NCBI GenBank assembly: GCA_949358305.1
Contig: OX442315.1
Span: 18,502,427-18,566,426, forward strand
Direction: 5' to 3'
Length of the DNA: 64,000 nucleotides
DNA from: Strigamia acuminata
Lineage: Eukaryota; Arthropoda; Chilopoda; Geophilomorpha; Linotaeniidae
Shown: piece by piece, positions 48,401 to 60,362 of the stretch
Layout: each line of letters starts with the position of its first letter
Numbering within the stretch: position 1 is the stretch's first letter
The notes under the pieces: model-generated
The model's input: only the letters and a program-made list of their open reading frames with translations
Told to the model about the DNA's origin: nothing
Database searches by the model: none
Translations under genes and position numbers: made by a program

Positions 48401-51400
48401 CCTCTGGACACTTACAAATAGCTGACAAAGGATCGGAAGCTGAAGGTGTACAAGTACCGCCGTTTTGACACTTGGAAGGGTCACAAGGATCTGCAATAAA
48501 AAATAAAAATATTATATTTGTTTCACAATATTCTGCAAATAAATTTTAAAATTCAAATAGGTGTTTATTGTTGCTAATAAATAGTATGTATGCATGATTA
48601 TTACCTTTTCGGCATCCGCCGCTGGGAACGTCACCGGGAGTGTTTTCTACATAGCCGTTTTCACATATGCATTTTCCATTCGATGTACATTTAGTATTGG
48701 GTTGATTTTGGCATCTGTCAGTGCAATGTTCTACAAAATATTGAAATTGTAAACAAAAAATATCAAAAACCGTTCGATACTGTTCACATACCGTCGCAGT
48801 TTGCCCCAAAATAATTCGGTGAACAATCACATACAGCAATTCCTGTGTCATCGTTACATATGCCATTAATGCAATAGCCTATCATCGAATCTCCACCACA
48901 TATGTCTACAATTATTTCAATATTCGTTACACTAGTTTCACTGCAAATTTTATGTCGTAAATTTACATACCGGCGATACATCCCTGGCCTTCAGGTGTAT
49001 TGGGTGTGATGGGCCTGTGGCCTGTTATACATTTGCAAGCAACCTTGTTCTCTGGTGGTTGTGCATCGGTGCACTCTGTTTTATCTTTTTCCTTACATAT
49101 ATCGGATTTGCAGGCCTCTTTATCATCTGTAATGTCAACAGTTGAGTTTCATAAATAGAATATGAATAATTAATGTCCTTTCTGGTTTTAATTTTTAAAT
49201 GACAAAAAAATGTTGCAGTTACGTCACGATATGATCGTACTGCATTTAATCCGGTAAAACATGTAAGAAATTGTTGTTGGTTTAAAGGAAACAAGCGCCC
49301 AACTTACGTTCACATTTCTGTCCGTAAAAGCCAGTGTTACACGTGCAGACAACTCCATTTTCTATTGGTGTACAGGCACCGTTTTCTTCTCTCGTACAAG
49401 CAGATTTATCACGACACAAGTCTACGAAAACAGATTTCAGTTTTAATTTTTATAACATAACTAGAGTCATTTTAATATATAGAGATAGTGATATAAATAA
49501 AGTTCTTAAAATGCTGATTATTACCTAAAAAACACCCTTCTTCAATTTTGTCAGGATTTTTTGGTCGATACTGATCATAAGTGCAATTGCACACTACTTC
49601 GTTGTTAGCTGGTGGAGTCTTTTTAATACATTTTAAATTTTTGGTCGGATCGCACTTTACTTCACACTTGTCTAGTAGAAATAAATTAAATTAATTTTCA
49701 AACAAACTATTGAAACTAAAGTGACTTACTTTCACAAAAAACGCCAAAAGAAATGTCTGTACACTCGCAAACAGCTGTCTCAGGATCGGAAGCTGAAGGT
49801 GTACAAGTACCACCGTTTTGACACTTGCCAGGAACACAAGGATCTGCAATAAAAAATAAAAATATTAAATTTGTTTCACAATTTTCTGCAAATAAATTTT
49901 AAAATTCAAATAGGTGTTTATTGTTGCTAATAAATTGTATGTGTGGCATTGTGACAATGACCACAGACATAGACAATGCACAAGACCCGAAGCAGACAAC
50001 GAGAGTTGCCAATTGCGACTACTTGCGGACGCCGGCCATATCCGCCAGGGAGCAAATATGCAAAGTTTGGTGGATTCAGAATTGGTCAAAGTTTATCTGG
50101 CTCAATTTTTATAACACACCTTGAGTCATTTTAATGTATAGAAATATTGATATAAAAAAAAGTTCTTAAAATGCTGGTCATTACCTAAAAAACACCCTTC
50201 TTCTTCGATTTTGTCAGGATTTTTTGGTCGATACTGCCCATTAATGCAATCGCACACTACTTCGTTGTTAGCTGATGAGGTCTTTGGAACACATTTTAAA
50301 TTTTTGGTCGGATCGCACTGTACTTCACACTTGTCTAGTAGAAATAAATTAAATTAATTTTCACACAAACTATGGAAACTAAAGTGACTTACTGTTACAT
50401 AACGTGCCAAAAAATTTGTCTGTACACTTACAAACAGCGGACTTATAATCGGGATCTGAAGGTTCACAAGTTCCGCCGGGTTGACACTTGTCAGGGTTAC
50501 AAGGATCTGCAATAAAAAAAAATATATTATTTGTGGTGATTGTGATTTTAATTTAAGGTTTAGTTAGACATACCCTTGTAACAGCCTCCTGTTTCGATAT
50601 CGACATTTCTTTCTGGAATATGTTGATTATCTTTGCATTTACAATTAATCGTTCTTTCATCAAGTTTGTTAGTTGCCTCACAAATCGAATTGTCGCCCTT
50701 ACACTTATCATTGCACAGTACTAAATTCACAAAAGGGAACTAAGCAAACGGTTTACAAATTTAAACTTTTGTTTTTTTTACCTCCACAGTCATGTCCAAA
50801 TGAGTTCTCAGCACATTCACATTTAAAGGTGTTTTCGTTACATTCACCTTTATTCTTACACTTCTTCGGATATTCCCTGCAATCGTCTGAAATAAGTTAT
50901 AACACAGTAAGCAAAAGTGTTACTTTATTTGATTGTTCTATTGCAAAATTAATTTATTATTATTTAATCTACGTAGTACCATTTGGAAAGTATACAGTCG
51001 AACCTCGTTATAACGAACCGCGATATAACTAATTTTTTGTTTTAATGAACACTTAAAAATGGTTTGATTGGTTGGTTGGCCATACAACACCATGTTAAAA
51101 ATATTTGATATAACTAACTTTCGCTATAACAAAGCGATTTCTCGGGTCCCTTGTGATTCGTTATAACGAGGTTCGACTGAAGTTATATTGTATCATCAGT
51201 ACCGGTAAAGCTAAACTGCGTTTGAACATTTTTAATCCGGAGGATTTCGTGCAAACTCCTTCGGTAATAATACTATCCCGAACTTTGACCAGTTCAGATT
51301 CTATATTACCAGTAGTCTCTTTCAAAGATCGAAAATTGGGTCTATCTTCATATTGCACTTCTACCTCACTAAAACAATCCAACGTACTGTACACACTCAA

Positions 51401-53638
51401 CGACACCAATGAATCTGTTTAATTTTCCGTCATCCCAAATTAAAATTTAAATACACAATGGAATACTGCGACATAAATTGGAATCCAACTTCGAGTGGCT
51501 TAAATTATAAACTTACCTATTGGATAGCAGCCTTCGCGGATTTTATCGACATTTATTGGTTTATAATTGTCGTCTGTACAATTACATACTCTATACTTTT
51601 CTGCACCAGCCTTCGACATACATTCTGTATTGACACGATTGCAATCTGTGGCACAGGTAACTACAAAAAAATAAAGTTAGAACCAAACAACAAAAATGTG
51701 TTGTTTTTTTTTATATTTCATTATTTACATTCACAACTGTCTCCAAAGTAGTCATCTGATCTACAGTCGCATGATTTATCTGCATAACAGTGACCGCCAT
51801 TTTTACAATAACTGGTAGGAGAGCAAGCTAGAAATTTTGTGTGTTTAGTAAATCTACCGGTGTATAAAATTGTAACCACGCCAAAACTCATATTTTTTAA
51901 CCAGTTGGTTTTTTAAAAAATAATAATTGTCCTGTTATTACAAAACAATAAAGAATATCAACTTATAACTTACTTTGGTGAAAGCAACCTTTCAGAATAT
52001 CTATTTCATCGATTGCTTTAAATGAAGGTAAACACTGACATTCATTTATTTTGCTCTGTGTGTTTCTTCGACACTCCAAATTATTATATTCTGTGCAATC
52101 CGTGTCGCACTTTCCTATTAAAAGTATACTAATTACCTATAATTTCTTGAATACAGGCAAACAATCTGTTGAATTTACTTATGCAGCCCGTTCCAAAATA
52201 TCCCTCTTTGCATGTTTTACACTTACTGGTATCCTCCGTTTCACACCCATCAGTAGCTGAAAAGATTATTAAATAGCAAATAATTAGCTTTATAGATTTA
52301 AACTTGATACAGTAATTTTGTAGTCAATGAAAGCAAATTGTTACCCTAAATGGCAGTTAAAAATTGAAATTTTATTTCCATTTAAAATTTATTTCCTTTT
52401 AATTAAAAACCATAAGTTTCATATAAAATAAATCAATGTCAATTCAATGTTTCGTACCTACTGTAAGTAATTTTCCTGATCACTGAAATTACAGTACACA
52501 GCCAGTTAATAAAATTTATTTCAATTTTTAACTACGGTAATTAATTAATAATTTTCCCCAAAACAGCCAAAGAAAGCCAGCCCTGCAAAACACAAGCCAA
52601 ATATTATACAAATCGGATTCCATGACCCTTGCAAACTATACCGTACCCTTTTAAGTTTTGTTTTTCAGTTAATGACTTTATTTACTAGTGTTTTACAATG
52701 TTCTATATCCAACAAGATAATTTTAGCTTTTTCTTATTCTTGCCCACTTTAAACTTGAATTATTTCGAGTTATGGTGGTTGTGCTTAATTTGTGGTTGTT
52801 GGATATTTTTTTCGTTATAGTAGTTAGTGGCCTGTTATTCGTTTAGTTGTTATGCGATGCATTGTGTGCTAGCCAGTATGTTCTTTTACGAGTACTTGTT
52901 CGATAAGATTATTTCGTAAAGACCAAAAGTTAGAATGTTCTACAGCTGTTGCATAATAATGATGATACTGGTATAAAAAAAATGATAAAAATAACGAAAC
53001 ATACGTTTGGGTTTGCAACCTTCCAAAATATTTCCTAAATTCTTTGGTACAAAATGCTCCTTACACACGCAAACTGTATGTTGGTCGTCACTGCGGTTTA
53101 TGACTTGGCAGTGTAAATTATCAATATTACAAAATTCGTCGCATTTCTCTAAAAAAAAATAAACCACCTGTCTTACAACTACCGTCCTTTAAAAAATATT
53201 TACTGGGTTTATTTACTTTCACACTTCTCTCCAAAATATTCCTTGTATGTGCATATACACTTTTTAGTTGATGAAACATCACAAATTCCTTTTACGCAAT
53301 CACGATGAAGTATACAATCTGCAACGGGAAATTTGTTTCCTATTCTCCCAACCAAACTTCATAACACAAATGACCAATTTCACACAAGAACAACCTACTG
53401 GACATTTTCTATTCATTGCTACAACCAAAGACAGCTTTTATTTATTTATCATATCCCCTACCCACTCGACACGTATGCTAATTGTTAACCACTATGTGTT
53501 TCGAAAATTATTAGCTTAGTTCTTAATACTAAACTTACCGCAATTCACACTGTAAATTAAAACCGAACAAACAACAATTGCTTGAATTAAAGTCCGTCGT
53601 CGGTCCCTTTCCATTGTGAAACTATAGCGACTATACAT
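39418..53638 (-). CDS. Giant EGF-repeat/SEA type I membrane protein, about 1,993 aa, 49 exons
   Basis: Secretory signal peptide exon 53539-53638 (two possible starts, 53638 and 53614; hydrophobic core LIQAIVVCSVLIYSV) is followed by about 40 EGF-like modules, nearly all one exon each with symmetric phase-1 borders, then a three-exon SEA domain (40765-40874, 40617-40678, 40361-40551) containing FREGSIVA with the G-S self-cleavage signature, three EGFs, a TM helix (39572-39659, start AAFMPWQAAVGVLAAALVFC) and a basic tail ending GQSV (39418-39499). The sum of exons is an exact number of codons. Signal peptide, TM and SEA place it at the cell surface, possibly as a self-cleaved two-part receptor or mucin-like coat protein; ligand and role are unknown. 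It is the tandem paralogue of the 701-aa gene downstream. It contains tandemly copied exon blocks, a MITE and an LTR-element insertion in introns. No close named family is recognised. Confidence 0.82.
39978..43436 (-). other. Membrane-proximal EGF and SEA exons of the giant EGF/SEA gene
   Basis: Exons 43326-43436, 43153-43248, 42963-43091, 42780-42890, 42578-42709, 42289-42516 (two modules in one exon), 42123-42230, 41910-42035, 41733-41837, 41535-41654, 41347-41475 (DINEC, calcium-binding type), 41147-41284 (VDEC), 40937-41074, SEA exons 40765-40874, 40617-40678, 40361-40551, then 40153-40296 and 39978-40100 (DIDEC). The remaining exons, 39846-39915, 39725-39780, 39572-39659 and 39418-39499, give a last EGF, TM and tail. 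SEA intron phases (0, then 2) equal those of the neighbouring paralogue. Confidence 0.8.
44854..45183 (+). repeat. 5' LTR of the retrotransposon (approximate)
   Basis: Begins ATAACTAGATTGTACG; shared first about 75 nt with the 3' copy and further identity around AAAGTTAAAACC near 45137. End estimated from the last shared TAATAATT. Confidence 0.55.
45502..47445 (+). pseudogene. Broken gag region of the LTR element
   Basis: Frames at 45502-45657, 45870-46325, 46459-46662, 46691-46924 and 46921-47445 are collinear but separated by stops and frame changes. The fourth carries the hallmark of the Ty3/gypsy capsid family. The last is Lys/Glu-rich and ends before any zinc knuckle; no CCHC motif is seen. 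Not a functional gene. Confidence 0.65.
47780..47895 (+). repeat. 3' LTR of the retrotransposon, internally deleted
   Basis: Matches the start of the 5' LTR but lacks roughly 180 nt present between about 44925 and 45130 of the 5' copy, then rejoins at AAAGTTAAAACC. Confidence 0.55.
49945..50098. other. Filler DNA at a four-exon deletion junction
   Basis: On the left the sequence matches the intron after exon F (TTGCTAATAAAT, 49924), on the right the intron after exon B (from TTTTTATAACA near 50105). In between lies a GC-richer stretch of about 150 nt with no match in the other copies, replacing exons C-F of copy 1. Origin unknown. Confidence 0.65.
50995..51179. mobile_element. Pogo/Tigger-like MITE in an intron of the giant EGF/SEA gene
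   Basis: A 185-bp element with perfect terminal inverted repeats of about 22 bp, beginning CAGTCGAACCTCGTTATAAC and ending with its reverse complement. The ends and internal sub-terminal TATAAC repeats resemble non-autonomous pogo-class DNA transposons. The flank is TA on the left but AA on the right, so the expected TA duplication is not intact. No coding capacity. Confidence 0.8.
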
Positions 53639-54219
53639 GAATTACTCCTTTTCGACCGTATTCCTTGGGTGGAATGAGTTTCGAGTTGCTAATCAGTCTC
53701 ACTTGACGATCATTTATCACTGCCGTCACCATACACGATACGAAATTTAGGTGATAGCTTATTTTATTTATCTCAAAATTATTTACCTTTCCTTTATACA
53801 AGGACTTTGCCCGGTGAATAGATATTTCAAAATCAAACCTAAATTTGCTACTTTTAACACCAATATTTTTACTTTTCCTTTTTGTCAGACTAGGGACTTT
53901 CCAAAACTTTACTTGAAAAACACTAATTTACAATTCTTTAATAAGTGACAACTATCAAGTTTCTTTAAGCATTTAATCTCAATATATATTTGTGTATCTA
54001 TCAATGTGGGATAACTTATACGTTTCTATCCCGTAGCAGTGTTAATACCTTATAATTGAATGTAAAATCGAGTTTTGCAAAGTCCCTACTTTAGTTAATC
54101 ACTTTTTATCAGTAATGAAACAACATTTGTTGTAATAAATCAAGTAATGTATCGGTAAAATAACAAGAAAAGATTATAAAATGCGCAAGACTTTTTATCT
54201 TTTTAATGATATTAATCTT

Positions 54220-54300
54220 TAAAATGTCAAATATTTTTAAAATAAAATTTTAAATGTCAAATATTTTAAAGTAAAATTTTAAATGTAAATATTTTTTAAA
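54220..54300. repeat. Threefold tandem repeat, unit about 30 nt
   Basis: Copies start near 54222, 54252 and 54281, each with AAATGT(C)AAATATTTT followed by AAAATTTT. Confidence 0.7.
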
Positions 54301-54704
54301 AAGGTAAATTAATTTTCCAACTGTCAATTATAAAATGCTGTATAATGTCAAGCTGCCACATCCAATCAAAAGACAGCGACAATGTAAAATTAAATTTTTC
54401 TGTAATTACGTTCTAGCATTTAATTCTAAAAAACTGCACCTTTTTCCAGATAACAAATTGTCGATGAACAAATTTACAGATAACGTTCCTAAGAAATTAT
54501 CTCATATTATATTTATGGAACACATCGGTTCACCTGATTAAAAAACACCATTAACTTTTGATAAAACAGACAACAAATTTTTTTTTAAATATATAAAATG
54601 TAATAATAAAGTTCTAGGAAACTAATAATTCGCTTAGTTTTTAGACGCCGTAGATAAATCAACCAGGATATTCATCTATAGCAAATCACATTTCTAGTAC
54701 AATG

Positions 54705-54721
54705 CCCCCCCCCCCCCCCCC
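54705..54721. repeat. Poly-C tract, 17 nt
   Basis: Uninterrupted run of 17 C in an AT-rich background; length could be affected by sequencing slippage. Confidence 0.9.
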
Positions 54722-55033
54722 TTGTAAATTTCGTATTCTTTAACATTAAAATCTCTACAAATTATGTTTTGTGTTTAAATCCATTTTTTTTAAAAAATAA
54801 GAACTATAATAGGATAGATTGATTATACCTTCACCAATTGGCACTACCTATCCGACTTTGAAAGCTAAATTTCCCAATTCTTTTCCAATCACAGAAAAAT
54901 TCAATTTTTGAAAAATTCAATCAATAAATCATTTCAAACAGATAGAAAAATGAATAGTTGAAATAAAATACGTATATCAAGTACCCACTCCCAATTAGAT
55001 TAGATATATAAAAAAAAAACATTTTTTAAACAC

Positions 55034-56319
55034 CTAATAAGTACAAAATTTAGCATCATTTATGTTCTTATCGAGCCAGTCGTAATATTTATCCACCCTC
55101 GTGTACGGTGCGGGTGAATTTGGTCTGGCACATCCAATGCCCCAAGAAACTAGTCCAATCAAATACCAACGACTACCGTTTTGCCACACCAAAGCTCCAC
55201 CAGAATCTCCCTAATAAATTGTATATATTAATTTATCCAGAAAAGAAAAAAAAATTCAGTTTTACCGCGCACGAATCTTTACCGCCCTTCTCAACGCCGG
55301 CACAAATGAACGAAGACGGTATAACTTTATTCCCATAAGCATTCCTGCATGCTTTCAGCGAAACTACTGGCACATCCACTTTTTTTAAGTAAACAGATGT
55401 TGGACCGCCTACAAATTAAACAAAAAAAAGAACAAAAAAAAGTAATGATACCATACAAAGCTTTTACCTTCCATAATGCGGCCCCAACCAGCAACTCTAA
55501 CCATTTCTCCTTCATAACTTAAGTTTGGTCTTGGAAAACATGGAGGTTTCATAAAAGCATTAAAAGTAATGGTATCTCGTAATTTAATAAGCCCAATATC
55601 GTTGAAATAAAATTCCGGATTGTACTGTTGGTGAGTAATCTTGTTAATTACCTTGTACATGGCATTATCAAGTGCAAAATCACTGCCAAGTAACACGTAT
55701 ATTTCCTCTGGACTATAACTACAAATTTAATATCGGTAATTATTTGATTTTAAAAATATCAATAATCCTTCACATCACCTTGTACTCACCTAAAAATGCA
55801 ATGCGCTGCAGTCACTACATAACCTAAAAGTTTTAATTTTTATCTGACGTAAGTAAAACTGCGAGTGTAATGTAAACTTAACGGCTGTTTATTAAACATC
55901 CTCCACAGTAGGGCTTCATGTCAAATCTGGTTAACCCAGCCTATGCAAAAGAAATACATAATACACAAAAAAAAACTTGAATTAACGAGTGATGTGTTGA
56001 TCTTTTCATTGAAATTACCTGCCAAGGATAATTAGAAATAGAAATGGGCGTGCCCCCTACTATACGATGGTCGGGTTTCTTATTCGATACAGTTCCGCAT
56101 TCAAAAAAATTAAGAAATTAATAAAAATGAAGAATGTTCAAATGTAATCATCCCATTTACACTTACTGCAATTTTTGCCACATTCTGCAAAAGATGCGTA
56201 AAAGCAGGTTAGCAAAATAAAGATCGTTAATTTTCTCTTGAAACCTCACCTGTCGTTAATGAATGGAACCACATAATCAACACAATAACCTCAAATTCGA
56301 CTATTGTGGCTGCTAACAT
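55034..56319 (-). CDS. Secreted trypsin-like serine protease (S1 family), 277 aa
   Basis: Extracellular endopeptidase made as a zymogen. Exons: 56250-56319 (hydrophobic leader, start MLAATIVEFEVIV), 56167-56184 (18-nt microexon, ECGKNC), 56019-56101, 55883-55940, 55790-55823, 55468-55718, 55266-55408 and 55034-55210; total length is in frame. Activation site is R-IVGG. Triad: His in VVTAAHC, Asp in NDIGLIKL, Ser in GDSGGAL. The residue six before the catalytic Ser is Asp (KDSCAGDSGG), so cleavage after Lys/Arg is expected, but the pocket position usually Gly226 reads Ala (SPAPYTRV). No clip or other extra domain. The intron before 56019-56101 has no AG; the exon would follow a TG, which is non-canonical. 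Digestive or immune roles cannot be separated. Confidence 0.85.
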
Positions 56320-57470
56320 TTTTTTTTACACAAAAACTTCAAATTTCAGACAATGGACTATGATCAATACCGGAACTTGTAATTTCGTTTTATGAACTTT
56401 GATTTTATTTTCTTCTTGTAAGTTATGACATATTGTTTTACTTAAATCAATCATATTCACCAATAAATTCAAGGTGCTGTAACGCATTGCTATCATATCA
56501 ACCTGATTGGGTACAACAAAAACCATCAATACCCTTAAATTCAAGACTGGTACCATATGTTGATAACGATGCGAATTTCAATAACAAACCAGGTATATAC
56601 ATCCAAATTAAATTAATTGTGATTATTGTGTATTTTTTAAATTCACTTTTATTGGGGTTAAGCCGAATAGAATTCAAAACTTTATGTACCAGTATACATA
56701 ATGAAACAAAAATACTCTACTCACCTTTTTATACATATAAAAGAATTCTGTTTGTGCCCTTACGTTTGTCATTGCTTTGTTTGTTTGAAACCAGTTGAGC
56801 ATTCTAATAAAGCAGAAAATATATTAAAAAAGCAAACTAACCGCCGGAAAGAAACGTACGATACTTGGCTCCATCGGGAAGAAATGAAAAGAAATCCACA
56901 TTCCAGAATGAGAAGTGGCGGAAAGTGTAACTTGTGATTAAGTAAAATATGTAAAAATTGTAAATTAAAATGTTTTCAAACTGGCATTTTAGAAAAAAAA
57001 ACCTAAATTTGCCTCCAATCCGTCACGTGTTTCTAGTGAGCCAATCAAAAACACTTTCGTGATCAAATTAGAAAACAAACATAATCTGTGCCGTCTACGC
57101 TCATTACAACAGACTAAATATTTTTTTTAATTTAAATAAACGTGTATTTACATCTATATTCTATACGTTTTAAATTAGGAATTCCTTCCAACAACTAGTT
57201 AAATTACCAATCTCAGTCGATCGCACCAAAGTAATAAAAACATTTCCTTGTGTCTCGCACGAGACTAAATCCAATGGACCGTAATTCATGTGACTAGAAA
57301 ATAAAAGAAACCTCGGATCCCTGAAGATTTGTCTTTATTTTTGCAACATACATATAATCGGAAAATAATAGCAAAAAAATGAAATGAAATTTCTTGATAT
57401 TTAACGAACAAGTGTTATAACCACAGCGCCATGCACAAATAAAGACGTCATCCCAGGGATTTTATTCAGC
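56320..57470. other. Intergenic DNA between protease and RpS27
   Basis: Open frames near 56433-56937 (+) and 56326-56556 (-) show no family features; nothing supported. Confidence 0.6.
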
Positions 57471-58120
<650 letters not shown>

Positions 58121-58159
58121 GTCTACACTTGTAAAGCAGCTCCACTGGAAAAGGAAACA

Positions 58160-58413
58160 GTATGTACGGGGTCCACAACCGGAGCTGAAGAGTAATTCCT
58201 AACAACCGGAAGTTCAGTCACTTATCTAGGAGTTGTGCTCTTGCACCACTTGGTGAAAACTATGTGCAATATGCAAGCTTATATTGATTTTTTATGACGT
58301 CAGTTTTAAACGCAGAACATGCTCGGTTCAGTTTAAAATGGCATTGTGGGTAAATAATTTTAATGCCGGTTTGGCTACCACGTGGCGCCAGTGACCTCGA
58401 CCGAGATACAACA
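58160..58413. promoter_or_regulatory. Shared promoter of RpS27 (-) and ferrochelatase (+)
   Basis: The two start codons are 294 bp apart on opposite strands. The spacer holds a full CRE/ATF palindrome TGACGTCA at 58295-58302 and a CCACGTGGCGCC box at about 58378-58389. No TATA box is well placed for the ferrochelatase side. Confidence 0.6.

Positions 58414-60362
<1,949 letters not shown>

Larger units (their letters stand above)
44193..50506 (-). repeat. Three tandem copies of a six-exon block (about 1.35 kb)
   Basis: Naming the exons A-F in transcription order: copy 1 has A 50393-50506 and B 50185-50334 only; copy 2 has A 49730, B 49525, C 49308, D 48971, E 48792, F 48605; copy 3 has A 48377, B 48172, C 47953, then the LTR insertion, D 44644, E 44465, F 44278. 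Introns are nearly identical between copies, so the duplications are recent. Copies 1/2 and 2/3 share the same junction (near 49870 and 48518), which contains the first bases of the exon that follows F in copy 3 (44103-44207). Confidence 0.88.
43499..53318 (-). other. Alternating short/long EGF exon array (exons 2-27 of the giant EGF/SEA gene)
   Basis: Exons in transcription order: 53217-53318 S, 53005-53148 L, 52179-52256 S, 51974-52114 L, 51729-51827 S, 51517-51660 L, 50782-50886 S, 50574-50720 L, 50393-50506 S, 50185-50334 L, 49730-49843 S, 49525-49671 L, 49308-49421 S, 48971-49126 L, 48792-48905 S, 48605-48730 L, 48377-48490 S, 48172-48318 L, 47953-48069 S, 44644-44799 L, 44465-44578 S, 44278-44403 L, 44103-44207 S, 43888-44040 L, 43720-43833 S, 43499-43642 L. 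S modules look like classical EGF (for example NGGTC..CxC..FFGxxCE). L modules have six cysteines with a longer last loop, often YxPxNxDKIxEGC. Confidence 0.85.
53639..55033. other. Intergenic DNA, promoter side of the giant EGF/SEA gene
   Basis: No gene. Includes a threefold tandem repeat at 54220-54300 (unit about 30 nt containing AAATGTCAAATATTTT) and a 17-nt C run at 54705-54721. Confidence 0.7.

Noticed and set aside
48518-48545. Extra EGF exon start (acceptor plus a few codons) after exon F in copies 1-2
   Set aside because: It matches the first bases of exon 44103-44207 but is cut off at the duplication junction; no complete exon follows.
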